The notes under the pieces were generated by a model. It was not told where the DNA came from. It made no database searches and saw only the letters and a list, made by a program, of their open reading frames with translations. This document shows positions 1 to 7,562 of a stretch of DNA of 12,887 nucleotides, one piece after another. Location: positions 1 through 12,887 of the forward strand of contig UQJU01000041.1 of NCBI GenBank assembly GCA_900541355.1, read 5' to 3'. Each line of letters begins with the position of its first letter. The first letter of the stretch is position 1. The position numbers and the translations under genes were made by a program. Origin of the DNA: Candidatus Avelusimicrobium fimicolum (GTDB taxonomy: Bacteria; Elusimicrobiota; Elusimicrobia; Elusimicrobiales; Elusimicrobiaceae).

Positions 1-936
1 GTCCGCCACATAATAGGGGCACTCGCCGTAAGCGGACAGGGCTTCGTCGTATTGGGCTTTGGTTTTGCACAGTTCGGGGTGGCTTTTCACCCACGCGTAA
101 AAATCGGGATACAAGGTAGAGGCGTTGGCGATATATTCGCCCGTCCACAGCGGCAAAGCCCCGGGATTATCCGCCACCGTTTTGCTTTGGCTCCAATACA
201 CCTCACCCAAACTTTTACCCAACGTGCGCAAAGCATATGCCTTTGCCTGGGCGGCATAGGAAGCGGCCAACTCGGCTGCGGTCTGTACGGACGCGGTAAT
301 ACTTTCCCCTTGCTTGGTTAACGCGGCAGATAGATTTTGCTGGGTAGCGCAAAGAGACTCCTCGGCTTGTTGTTTCCGCTCGGAAATATCAGCCACCGCC
401 TGAGAGGCCAATGTTTGTGCCTGCCGGGAGTTTAGTAGGGCCGCCTTGGCAGATGCTTCCGCCTGACTAGCCGCCGTTTGCGCTCCGTCCGCCGCCGTCA
501 GTACACGGGTGAGTAAATCTTCGGCGTGCGGGGAGGGAATATCCACCGAGACGGGATATTTTATACTGCGCGCCGTTTCTTCCCCCAACTCCTGTACAAG
601 CAAGGTGAGTTTATCGTAGGCTTGTTCTAACACTTCCGCATCTAATTCCCCTTGGCGAAGCAAATTTACTTCTTGCGTAGGCGGTGTATGGCGCAAAAGT
701 GTAATAGTCCAGCCCGCAGGCAAGGGCATAAGACCGCTTTCTTCCGTCGGGTAAATAAAAGTATGGGTGTTTAGGTCTAAGCGGAAATGCTCCGTCAGGC
801 GGGTTTGCACCCCTTGGGGCGAGGTCAAAAACACTTGCAAATGTTCCGCCGACAAAAGCGGAAAATCCACATCCCATTTGGTATTTTCGCCGTTTCCGGC
901 ATAAATGCGTTTGGTAACTTGGGTGGAAATGGTCAT
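1..936 (-). CDS. T7-type tail fibre protein, N-terminal part (runs off left edge)
   Basis: The frame is open from the ATG at 936 to the window edge, giving the first 312 residues of a longer protein. Residues 1-110 (start MTISTQVTKRIYAGNGENTK, then LRRHTPPTQE-like and AYDKLTLLVQEL) match the T7 gp17 N-terminal domain, which attaches the fibre to the tail. Residues about 115-235 are Ala/Gln/Glu-rich and predicted to be coiled coil, suited to a trimeric shaft. Residues about 240-312 (with ALPLWTGEY, AWVKSHPELCKTKAQYDEAL and YGECPYYV) resemble a module seen in tail fibres of gut prophages, ahead of the receptor-binding tip. The start is fixed by TAGGAG at 942-947, which also contains the stop codon of the preceding gene, so translation is probably coupled. 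The receptor-binding end is outside the window. Confidence 0.88.
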   Translation of the reverse strand, partial: MTISTQVTKRIYAGNGENTKWDVDFPLLSAEHLQVFLTSPQGVQTRLTEHFRLDLNTHTFIYPTEESGLMPLPAGWTITLLRHTPPTQEVNLLRQGELDAEVLEQAYDKLTLLVQELGEETARSIKYPVSVDIPSPHAEDLLTRVLTAADGAQTAASQAEASAKAALLNSRQAQTLASQAVADISERKQQAEESLCATQQNLSAALTKQGESITASVQTAAELAASYAAQAKAYALRTLGKSLGEVYWSQSKTVADNPGALPLWTGEYIANASTLYPDFYAWVKSHPELCKTKAQYDEALSAYGECPYYVAD

Positions 937-944
937 ATTTTCTC

Positions 945-2216
945 CTATAAATCCAAATATGTTTTGATTTGTTTTAAAGCGTTTAAGCGCTCTTGCGGGT
1001 CTGCGGACGAACACAGCACCACGCGCTTTATTTCGTTCTGTGCGGCAGATGAAAGACCCTTTTTTTGCGCCCAGGCATCTATCCCGGCGCATAAAAATAT
1101 GCCTGTTTTATCTTCCTCTCCGGCTTGGCGGGACGAGCGGGCCGCAGACAAAACCAAAAATTCCTGCGCCGACACTTCTCCTTTTTCAAAAGCACGTTGG
1201 TTATCCTTTTCCGTACCGCCAAAATATAAGCGGTTAAACGTTTCTGCCGAAGCGTGCGGAGCAGGCGCGCCAAACCGGGAAACCGCTCGGGCCGCCGCCC
1301 CAACAGAAGTAAGCGAGGACAAGGCCAACCATTGGCGCGCCTCCTCCGCGGACGAAGCCGAAGCCAATCGGGCATATTCCCGTGCCTGCTTGGAAAATTC
1401 CTCCCGTTTGGCCTGTGCGCCCAAGGCGAAGAGATTTTCTAAAACCGCCTTATCCGCGGTTTGTGCCTGTGCCCATTTTAAACGCGCTTCCGCAGAGCCG
1501 TCCGTTTCCGCAAGCGATTTATCCCAGTATATTTGCGCTTTTCCGCCTGCCTGCGCCGCCCCAATAAAGCCGGCCAGTTTTTCTTTTTCCGCCAATGAAA
1601 AATACCCGGAAAATTTTTGATATACGGCCTGCGCCTTTTGATAATTTTGGGCAGAAACTGCCTTTTTAATACATCCTTGTACGGCTAAACGGCGCAGGTG
1701 TTCGCTTTCCTGTTTGGCATTTTTGGCAGAAATTCCGGCGGCTATCAGACGGCTTTCATACCCCGGCAGTTGTTCATTTAAATACAAATCCAATGCCTTG
1801 GCTGACAAAGCCGACGAAGCAACCTCAACTACAATATTTTTTTCTTCCGCGAGGGTTTCATCTATCTGCCGGCATTTCGCCCGGTTTTCCTCAAAGAGTG
1901 CGGAAGCACGCAACATTACCCAATCCGCCGCCGCGGGAGAGTTGGCGCCTTGCACTTGACCGGCTGCTTTATCCAGGGCTTGCACCCCGTTGGAGGACGC
2001 CGCAAGCAGGGCTTGGCGGGTTTTAATTTCACCCGAATTTTCCATTTTCTCCTCTTGTTTGGCGGGCAATAAACGAACTGCCGCTTGCCCCAATTCGCCC
2101 GCCGATTGCAAGGTGTTTTGATAAGATTCTTTCAAGCGGACAGGCGCCGGGGCGTTTTTGGAAACACGCGGCGCGGTATAGTGTTCCCCGCGTGTGTAAA
2201 TGGGAATAGTTGGCAT
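945..2216 (-). CDS. Internal virion (ejection/core) protein, gp15-like
   Basis: This encodes 423 residues, Ala/Glu/Lys/Gln-rich and apparently all alpha-helical, with no signal peptide or membrane segment. The N-terminus MPTIPIYTRGEHYTAP is typical of core proteins of podovirus prophages. The middle (about residues 185-290) has helical hairpins resembling TPR repeats, such as AQNYQKAQAVYQKF and AREYARLASASSAEEARQWL. By position, between a gp14-like protein and the tail fibre, it corresponds to T7 gp15, which is ejected to build the periplasmic DNA-entry channel. It is much shorter than T7 gp15 (about 750 residues), and no gp16-like protein follows. I see no lytic transglycosylase motif. Start ATG at 2216 is preceded by TAGGAG at about 10 nt spacing. 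The role rests mainly on position and composition. Confidence 0.7.
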   Translation of the reverse strand: MPTIPIYTRGEHYTAPRVSKNAPAPVRLKESYQNTLQSAGELGQAAVRLLPAKQEEKMENSGEIKTRQALLAASSNGVQALDKAAGQVQGANSPAAADWVMLRASALFEENRAKCRQIDETLAEEKNIVVEVASSALSAKALDLYLNEQLPGYESRLIAAGISAKNAKQESEHLRRLAVQGCIKKAVSAQNYQKAQAVYQKFSGYFSLAEKEKLAGFIGAAQAGGKAQIYWDKSLAETDGSAEARLKWAQAQTADKAVLENLFALGAQAKREEFSKQAREYARLASASSAEEARQWLALSSLTSVGAAARAVSRFGAPAPHASAETFNRLYFGGTEKDNQRAFEKGEVSAQEFLVLSAARSSRQAGEEDKTGIFLCAGIDAWAQKKGLSSAAQNEIKRVVLCSSADPQERLNALKQIKTYLDL

Positions 2217-2229
2217 AATATAAAAACTC

Positions 2230-2715
2230 CTAATTAAAAATAGAGAGCAAATCTTTGCTCCATTTCCACCACGCGCCAGAGTGTTTGGCGGCGCGCTTGT
2301 ACTGGTTGGCCGTTTCGGTCAAACTGCGGATTTTTTCGTTGGTTTCTATTTCATTTTCTCGCAAAGAATCCGTCAGCGACGTATTTAATATTTGTTCATC
2401 CATTAACGCATTTAAGCGGCTGTTTTTAAGTAAAGTTTGCACGGTGGCAGATGAGGTATTTAACCCCGAAAAAGCCAAGGCCGCTTGCTGGCTGCCCAGC
2501 GTTTGGCGGTAATTTTCGTACTGTTCCCGGCTTCGCTCGGCGGCCGATTTAAATAAATACTCCGCTTGCCGCTTTCCGGCGGCGGCCACATATTCCGCCT
2601 GCCTGTTGGCATCTCGTGCCAAGGCTTTATAATAATCCTTTTCGGCCTTACGGTTTCCGAAAACGGATACGGCGGACGATACAACAGACCCCGCCTGTTT
2701 AATGACTCCTCCCAT
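2230..2715 (-). CDS. Internal virion protein, T7 gp14-like
   Basis: This encodes 161 residues. It has a short apolar Gly/Ala/Ser/Val start (about residues 1-20), then a long helical stretch rich in Ala, Glu, Arg and Tyr (ANRQAEYVAAAGKRQAEYLF). Next comes the segment QAALAFSGLNTSSATVQTLL, which is characteristic of gp14-type internal virion proteins. A further helix follows, and the end is Trp/Lys-rich. T7 gp14 (about 196 residues) is ejected into the outer membrane as the first element of the DNA translocation channel. The amphipathic N-terminus fits membrane insertion. The ATG at 2715 lies 17 nt inside the end of the upstream gp13-like gene and has a strong TAGGAGGAA site at 2721-2729. The next gene begins 13 nt downstream. 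Confidence 0.75.
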   Translation of the reverse strand: MGGVIKQAGSVVSSAVSVFGNRKAEKDYYKALARDANRQAEYVAAAGKRQAEYLFKSAAERSREQYENYRQTLGSQQAALAFSGLNTSSATVQTLLKNSRLNALMDEQILNTSLTDSLRENEIETNEKIRSLTETANQYKRAAKHSGAWWKWSKDLLSIFN

Positions 2716-3187
2716 TGTTATTCCTCCTAAAAATAAACTCTAAAAAAGAAATATTTTTTCCTACGGACAGACTCCCCGTGCTACGAGCCCCCAAGTGTTT
2801 GGCAAAGCGCAAGGCCCGTTTGTAGCGGCTATCAGTAAATACAAACAGTTCGGGATAGATTTCTAAAAAATACCGCACAAGCCCGCGCATTATGCGAAAA
2901 AAACTCTTTGGGATTTTTTCCACCTCTTCCCCCGTTAAAAGCCACACCTGCGCCCGAGTGCCCATCAAACAAGGGGCAACAACCCCGCATACCGCCGCTA
3001 CTTTTCCGCAATACAAAAGGCTAAACGCGCACCGAGAAGCCCGCGCAAAGGCGGCTATTAAAGAGGCCGGCTCTTGTCCGGGGTGGGACGCGGCCAGTTC
3101 GCGCCGGTCCTCCGCACGCAAGGTATATGCTAACGCCGCCGCATCCTGCGGCAAAAAAGAATGAAAAATAATGTTATTTTTTCTCAT
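2699..3187 (-). CDS. T7 gp13-like protein with GNAT-type fold
   Basis: This encodes 162 residues, related to the gp13 internal virion/assembly family, whose members look like acetyltransferases. Family features visible are LRAEDRRELAASHPGQEP near residue 23, a small-protein core YCGKVAAVCGVVAP (about 58-71) and AQVWLLTGEEVEKIPKSFFR (about 78-97). The last part has YPELFVFTDSRYKRALRFAKHLGA, the place where GNAT enzymes have their C-terminal fold. Whether it binds acetyl-CoA is unknown. I chose ATG 3187 because residues read further upstream are low-complexity and overlap the divergent gene. There is no Shine-Dalgarno sequence before this ATG, unlike its neighbours. The gene may have lost its original leader when the plus-strand gene next to it was inserted. 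Confidence 0.72.
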   Translation of the reverse strand: MRKNNIIFHSFLPQDAAALAYTLRAEDRRELAASHPGQEPASLIAAFARASRCAFSLLYCGKVAAVCGVVAPCLMGTRAQVWLLTGEEVEKIPKSFFRIMRGLVRYFLEIYPELFVFTDSRYKRALRFAKHLGARSTGSLSVGKNISFLEFIFRRNNNGRSH

Positions 3188-3200
3188 AAAAAGATATACT
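3172..3200 (+). promoter_or_regulatory. Candidate sigma70 promoter of the plus-strand membrane protein gene
   Basis: A -10 box TATACT at 3195-3200 is preceded, with a 17-nt spacer, by a weak -35 box TGTTAT at 3172-3177. The start site would be near 3207, leaving a leader of about 20 nt before the ATG at 3228. The -35 lies next to the ATG of the divergent gp13-like gene. The -35 is poor, so the call rests on the -10 and on the need for a separate promoter. Confidence 0.4.
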
Positions 3201-3227
3201 GTAAAAAACTTATCAAAGGAGCAATAT

Positions 3228-3959
3228 ATGACAATATTGGTTATTTTGTTTTTACTGGGAATTACGGCCGTGTATGCGGTGTTCTTCCTACTCTTTAAAA
3301 TTATTTGGATGATTTTAAAGAAAAGCAGCAACAAATGGCCGCTTATTTTGGCGGGTGTGGCTACGGTACTTTTGGGCACGGTTACGGCTTTGTCCGCCTA
3401 CTACGGTGTGAAAAAAATCATCAAACCGTTTAATCCCATTATTGCCGCCGCGCAAACGCCGGAACCCGTGTATGGCGAAAAGGCTTTTAATTCGCCCGAA
3501 TATGGCACGGAACTGACCGTATATGACGGGATGACGTTTTCCGATTGGATGCACTTTGGCGAAATTGATTTGACCGTAGGCATTGATACCAATGCTTTTA
3601 AAAAAGATGCCGCCGGGAAAACCTTTCAGTCGGTTACCTATGCGGGTATCGTACGCCAAAGAGATGTGGACGAGAATCCGTTTGATGATTTTGACGAGGT
3701 ACAGGGCGACCTTCTGCGCCGCCGCCAACTGGAAATTCACTCCTCGGAAAAGACCGTAATTAACGGGCGGGAAGCGTTGTTGGTTTCGGGTACGGCCTAT
3801 TCCAACCAAGGCAATGCCTTGCCGTTTTGGCTTAGCGTCGTTCCGGCGGAGAACCACCAAGTCTATTATGTAATAGCCGGAACGGTGGACCAGACGGATA
3901 ACGATACAAACCAGTCTCTTGCCAAAAGTATAGTAAAAAGTTTCCGCTTAACAAAATAA
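3228..3959 (+). CDS. Membrane-anchored moron protein, two N-terminal TM helices
   Basis: This encodes 243 residues, on the strand opposite to the phage operon. TM1 spans about residues 2-28, followed by a basic loop (KKSSNK, 31-36) and TM2 about 37-60. Residues about 80-243 form a soluble domain with alternating beta/polar pattern, containing INGREALLVSGTAY, LPFWLSVVPAENHQVYYVIA and a final IVKSFRL. Such endings are seen in PsbP/Mog1-like domains of envelope proteins, but this fold assignment is a guess. The topology puts N- and C-termini on the same side of the membrane, probably outside the cytoplasm. ATG 3228 is chosen because AAAGGAG lies 6-7 nt upstream. It sits between gp12-like and gp13-like genes with its own promoter and terminator, the layout of a lysogen-expressed moron such as a superinfection exclusion factor. 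No function is recognised directly. Confidence 0.82.
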   Translation: MTILVILFLLGITAVYAVFFLLFKIIWMILKKSSNKWPLILAGVATVLLGTVTALSAYYGVKKIIKPFNPIIAAAQTPEPVYGEKAFNSPEYGTELTVYDGMTFSDWMHFGEIDLTVGIDTNAFKKDAAGKTFQSVTYAGIVRQRDVDENPFDDFDEVQGDLLRRRQLEIHSSEKTVINGREALLVSGTAYSNQGNALPFWLSVVPAENHQVYYVIAGTVDQTDNDTNQSLAKSIVKSFRLTK

Positions 3960-3977
3960 GACCAAGAACTTTTGAAC

Positions 3978-4011
3978 GGGGCTTTTGCTTTAAGGGCAAA
4001 AGCCCCCTTTT
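3978..4011 (+). terminator. Rho-independent terminator after the plus-strand moron
   Basis: A perfect 11-bp stem (3978-3988 with 3996-4006), with a 7-nt loop, is followed by C and TTTT at 4008-4011. On the minus strand the hairpin is followed by GTTCAAAAG instead of a T-run, so it should stop plus-strand transcripts while letting the late operon read through. Confidence 0.85.
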
Positions 4012-4016
4012 CATTA

Positions 4017-6620
4017 TTAGCGCGTAATGAGCGACAGAAGCGTAACCGGCAAGGGGTCCGTCTGGCGGAAAATAACCGACGGCGAAAGCATGTGCGAGCC
4101 GGAAAGGCTCATCACATAATCCCCCGTTTTTAGCGCGATTGGCGCATTAAAAGGCTCGTCTGTGCGTTGGAGAAGTTCCGTCAGATGTGTTTCGTCCGTG
4201 CCGATTTGCCCGCCGCGGCTATCCAACAGTTTAACGCTCACGCCGCTAAAACGCTTTTTTCGGTCGGCCGCCGTACCGTCAGCATACGCCAAGGCAGGCG
4301 GCAAGGTAGCCAATTCCGCCGTAAAAAGTAACCCGGCGTGTGCGCAGGTAACCGCACGGGACAATGTAATTTCGCCGTTTTTAACAGACTGAGGGGCCAA
4401 TACGTTGCCGTCCGCCAAAATACCTACGGAAAGTCCTTCCAAGTGGGATAAACCGCCCAAGCGCGTAAACGGTGTTTCACTTTTGAGCGAAATGGACGCA
4501 TCTAAAAACACCTGGTCTTGTGGTTCTTTACTGCCCAGGCGCCTGGATAACCGCTCCACAAAATAGCCGTTGGAACGCGCTACGACAAACCACACTTCGT
4601 CATACCCCCGATTAGGCACACAACAAACACTTTTAAATAGCCCCTGCGTATCGTGGCGGGTCCACGCGCACAAATTTTGCTCCGGCAGATAAGTTAAGGT
4701 CAGTGCCGTGCCGTCATCCAGCACGCACCAAACCAAATTATCCGGCTCTTGCTGGTAACACAGTTCGGCAACCTCTCGGTTAAAAAACAAATGCTTGGCA
4801 AGCAGGGTTAAATCGTTACCGATATAAGAAGCGGTGTTGTAATCATAAAACAAATCCCGTACGCACCCGCCGCGCGCCTGCACAAATAACGCCCTATTTC
4901 CTACCAAAATCGGGGCCGTTCGGCTCGCCCCGCGTTCCCCCTGCTGGGCAACTTGAATATTGGTAGGCGTAAGCGCGCCGGAGGAAGATAACGTCCACTC
5001 TCCCCCAGCAGTAAAGAGCAGCACCCGCCCGCACACCGCCGCGCCGTGTATGGCATTTAATTTTTTGCCCGATAAGTTCACGCTGATAGAATCATTGGCA
5101 GCCAAGTTATCCCGGGAGTGGCCAAAATCGTTATGCACACCCGTTTTGGAAAACCAAACCGTCTGCGCTTCCCGCCTGGTTCCGGCTAAACCCAAACGGT
5201 CTTGGTAAAAGAACACACACGCGGGATAACCCGAAAGCGGGCTGAACGAACCTTCGGCCCAATCGTCTGTCCAATCGGCAAAAGCCACCTGCCGTTCCGT
5301 ACGGACGACCGCCTGACGGGCATTAAGATACCCTTCCACCGTTACTATACCCTCTTGAATAAAAGCATCCGCCTGCAATTCAAAGCCGGCCTCGCCGCTG
5401 AGGGTGCCGGAACTGACCCGCAAATAGTACATATCGGCGGTATCTTCCAAATGCCCCAATGCGTTAAAATTTTCCTCTCCGTCCGCACGGGAAAAATATT
5501 TTACCTTCTTCCAGGTTTTACCTCCATCAGCAGATTTTTCAAGCACCAGTTGCCCGGTCCATACACCACTGGTGCGCAGTTGCCAACTGCCACCACTTTT
5601 TAGCGTTTTGGAAACGCTTTGATACCCCAAAGTGCCTGTTAAATACTGGCTTTCCACCGCGTGCGTCAGCGCGAATTTTCCGCCTGCGTGTCCCGGCTGA
5701 AAAAAGTCAAAATCACTTTCCAGTAAAAATTTATTTTCTCCTGACGATATTAATTCCCCTTTATTGGCTCCGCCGGACAAGGTTTGCGCCACCGTCAGCA
5801 CCGCCGGGCGAGTGAAACTGTTGCGGTATTCTAAAACCAGTTGCAGGCCGTTGCACGCTCCCCCCGTGGCTTGGGGTGATTCTATTTTTATAATACCGCC
5901 CAAATTGACGGCGCAAAAGCCTTGCGCCCCAAACTCCTGATTAAACGCCGATACCAACGCCGCAATATCAAGCCCGTAATCTTTGCCCGAATAAAACCAC
6001 ACATTATTAAAATACCCCAGCACCGCCAAATTGGGATAAATAATCGGCTGAAAAGTAAGCGTTGCTTTGGCACCGTCCGACGAAGCGGCTTCGTTATATG
6101 GGATTAGGCGGAGTTTTTTGGATTCATCTGTATTAGACAGCATAAACGGCCCGTATTTAAGAGGTACTTCTTTAAACTCAAAAGTCCCGTCCGTTAAGCG
6201 GGTCAGTTGTTTGGGCGGATAATTGGAGTGGACCAGAAAAAGCGTTTGGTCATATTGGGCATAGTTTATCTGCGCAACCTCGCCTGCTAAATAAGGCGTA
6301 GCAAGTTCGTACGGAGTACCGTCTGCGGTTAAAAGTTGCCCGCCGGGGGTGTAAATACGCAGGTATTTTTCCCCCAATTCCAATACATAAGATTCATTTT
6401 CCCCCAACACAAAGGGAATTACGCGGCAAGGTTTATCCGCGTATTTGGCCTGTCCCATAAATACAGTGCCCGTGCGGTTAGACGCCCCGCCCTGCGGATG
6501 AACAAAAAAATTACGGGCCGTTTTGAGCCAGGAAGAATAGGCCGGGCTGTCTATACGAGCCTGCACGGCGGGGCTGACCTCTCCGCCGGAAAAAGAAGCC
6601 TGCAAACAATGCACGCCCAT
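4017..6620 (-). CDS. Tail tubular protein B / nozzle protein, T7 gp12-like
   Basis: This encodes 867 residues, slightly longer than T7 gp12 (about 794). The N-terminus QASFSGGEVSPAVQARIDSP, followed by ARNFFVHPQGGASNRTGTVF, is a hallmark of the podovirus tail nozzle family. YVLELGEKYLRIY and NYAQYDQTLFLVHSNYPPKQ (about residues 74-140) belong to the same family. Around residues 480-580, YPACVFFYQDRLGLAGTR, VWFSKTG and GGEWTLSS are also family-typical. The protein forms a hexameric tube through which DNA leaves the virion and to which fibres attach. The ATG at 6620 shares its A with the TAA of the gp11-like gene, with CGGAGG about 7 nt upstream, indicating translational coupling. The gene ends 6 nt from the terminator of the opposing moron. 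Confidence 0.93.
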   Translation of the reverse strand: MGVHCLQASFSGGEVSPAVQARIDSPAYSSWLKTARNFFVHPQGGASNRTGTVFMGQAKYADKPCRVIPFVLGENESYVLELGEKYLRIYTPGGQLLTADGTPYELATPYLAGEVAQINYAQYDQTLFLVHSNYPPKQLTRLTDGTFEFKEVPLKYGPFMLSNTDESKKLRLIPYNEAASSDGAKATLTFQPIIYPNLAVLGYFNNVWFYSGKDYGLDIAALVSAFNQEFGAQGFCAVNLGGIIKIESPQATGGACNGLQLVLEYRNSFTRPAVLTVAQTLSGGANKGELISSGENKFLLESDFDFFQPGHAGGKFALTHAVESQYLTGTLGYQSVSKTLKSGGSWQLRTSGVWTGQLVLEKSADGGKTWKKVKYFSRADGEENFNALGHLEDTADMYYLRVSSGTLSGEAGFELQADAFIQEGIVTVEGYLNARQAVVRTERQVAFADWTDDWAEGSFSPLSGYPACVFFYQDRLGLAGTRREAQTVWFSKTGVHNDFGHSRDNLAANDSISVNLSGKKLNAIHGAAVCGRVLLFTAGGEWTLSSSGALTPTNIQVAQQGERGASRTAPILVGNRALFVQARGGCVRDLFYDYNTASYIGNDLTLLAKHLFFNREVAELCYQQEPDNLVWCVLDDGTALTLTYLPEQNLCAWTRHDTQGLFKSVCCVPNRGYDEVWFVVARSNGYFVERLSRRLGSKEPQDQVFLDASISLKSETPFTRLGGLSHLEGLSVGILADGNVLAPQSVKNGEITLSRAVTCAHAGLLFTAELATLPPALAYADGTAADRKKRFSGVSVKLLDSRGGQIGTDETHLTELLQRTDEPFNAPIALKTGDYVMSLSGSHMLSPSVIFRQTDPLPVTLLSLITR

Positions 6621-7192
6621 TAGCGCACCTCCGTAAATGCATCCGTCTGCCCGCTTTGGGCGAAATTTTCAGTCATATTGCTGCGGCGGGCCTCGTCCAA
6701 ACTTAACGTATATTTTTGCAATATTTGCGCCGCCAAAGCATTATCCCCGGTAAGAGATACCGCCAAATCCGCTGCCAATGCAAGTGAAAAAGATTTGACA
6801 AAGGCGGCATCAAACTGGGTTTCGTCCTCTACGCGGCGGGTATATTCGGCCCGGGCCTGAGGGCAGTCTGATTCCACCACGCGAATACGGTATTTGGGGT
6901 GGAACAGTTCCCGGAAAGGAGTATTTTTATACTGCGGGCGGTACACCCGGCGGATAAACAGGGCTTCCTGCGGATATTTATATAAAAAGCGGTTTTCCTG
7001 CTTTTCCACCAAGGCAAGAGGCTCCTCCGCTGTGGCAAAGCCCCAATTATGGGTTCGCAAAACTTCATCACGCACAGGCTCATAGAACAGATTTAAGCGG
7101 CGCGCCTTTTCGTCCTCTTGCGTTAAAGAGGATATCGGAGCCTGCCCCAACTGAGCCAAGGCCAAATTACAAATGGTAATTTTTGATATCAT
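6620..7192 (-). CDS. Tail tubular protein A / head-tail adaptor, T7 gp11-like
   Basis: This encodes 190 residues, close to T7 gp11 (196). ICNLALAQLGQAPISSL, then ARRLNLFYEPVRDEVLRTHNWGFA and the FIRRVYRP segment are the conserved signature of this family. It forms a ring joining the portal to the nozzle protein, and the T7 proteins interact directly. The last 50 residues are a helical region with AADLAVSLTGDNALAAQIL, which is also typical. The start ATG 7192 is preceded by TAGGAG at about 8 nt spacing. It is the first gene after the long non-coding region, so its transcript either continues from the capsid genes or starts from a promoter in the AT-rich DNA upstream. None of the -10-like sequences there is convincing. 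Confidence 0.93.
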   Translation of the reverse strand: MISKITICNLALAQLGQAPISSLTQEDEKARRLNLFYEPVRDEVLRTHNWGFATAEEPLALVEKQENRFLYKYPQEALFIRRVYRPQYKNTPFRELFHPKYRIRVVESDCPQARAEYTRRVEDETQFDAAFVKSFSLALAADLAVSLTGDNALAAQILQKYTLSLDEARRSNMTENFAQSGQTDAFTEVR

Positions 7193-7562
7193 TTTTAACT
7201 CCTATTTTGTTTTTTATTATATTTTAAGTATTTTTTATTTTAATACTATTTTTAAAATACCAAATCAGACCTATTTTTTGCAAAAAAATAGACATCAGCC
7301 TGACGAGTAACAGAAATATTAATTAATATGTAAATTTACTTTTACTTAAATAATAATGTATTTTATTTTCAAGTACAGTTTTAAAATAAAAAGGTATCTA
7401 ATATTTGGATATTTTTTGATGAAATTTATATTTATAAAATCATATGTAAATTTAAAAATACTTATATTTTAAGTATTTTTAAATTTATGTATTATTTTAC
7501 AAATAATACATTCAACAAAGTTTAGATTAAAAAATTTTATATAGTTTTTGGTGCAGATGTTT
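7193..7562. other. Very AT-rich non-coding spacer
   Basis: About 370 nt, nearly all A and T, with no credible ORF on either strand. It contains several perfect palindromes: 7316-7329, a 9-bp-stem hairpin at 7271-7291 and a 10-nt palindrome at 7330-7339. It also holds a 13-nt direct repeat (ATATGTAAATTTA at about 7327-7339 and 7442-7454) and the long inverted repeat listed separately. TATAAT-like boxes occur but are expected by chance in such DNA. Possible roles are a replication origin region, transcription punctuation between head and tail genes, or the 3' flank of the RNA described next. Confidence 0.6.
7429..7505. repeat. Long imperfect inverted repeat, 36-nt arms
   Basis: Arms 7429-7464 and 7470-7505 are complementary at 32 of 36 positions, with a 5-nt centre. 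The inner 17 bp (7448-7464 with 7470-7486) are perfect. Two of the four remaining positions (7446/7488 and 7445/7489) would be G.U if transcribed on the plus strand. It could form a cruciform or a long AU hairpin. The AT-rich background raises the chance of partial matches, but not plausibly to this length. Confidence 0.75.

Noticed and set aside
787..1620. A 277-codon plus-strand frame opposite the fibre and gp15-like genes
   Set aside because: It crosses the boundary of two well-supported minus-strand genes, is full of Ala/Ser/Cys/Arg from antisense codons, and has no ribosome binding site or recognisable domain.
3315..3860. A 181-codon minus-strand frame opposite the 243-residue moron
   Set aside because: The plus-strand gene has a ribosome binding site, membrane helices, coherent soluble domain and terminator. 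The antisense frame is Arg/Gly/Phe-rich shadow coding.
3978..4011. The hairpin after the first moron as a terminator of the phage operon on the minus strand
   Set aside because: On that strand the stem is followed by GTTCAAAAG with no T-run, and the operon continues beyond it with essential virion genes.
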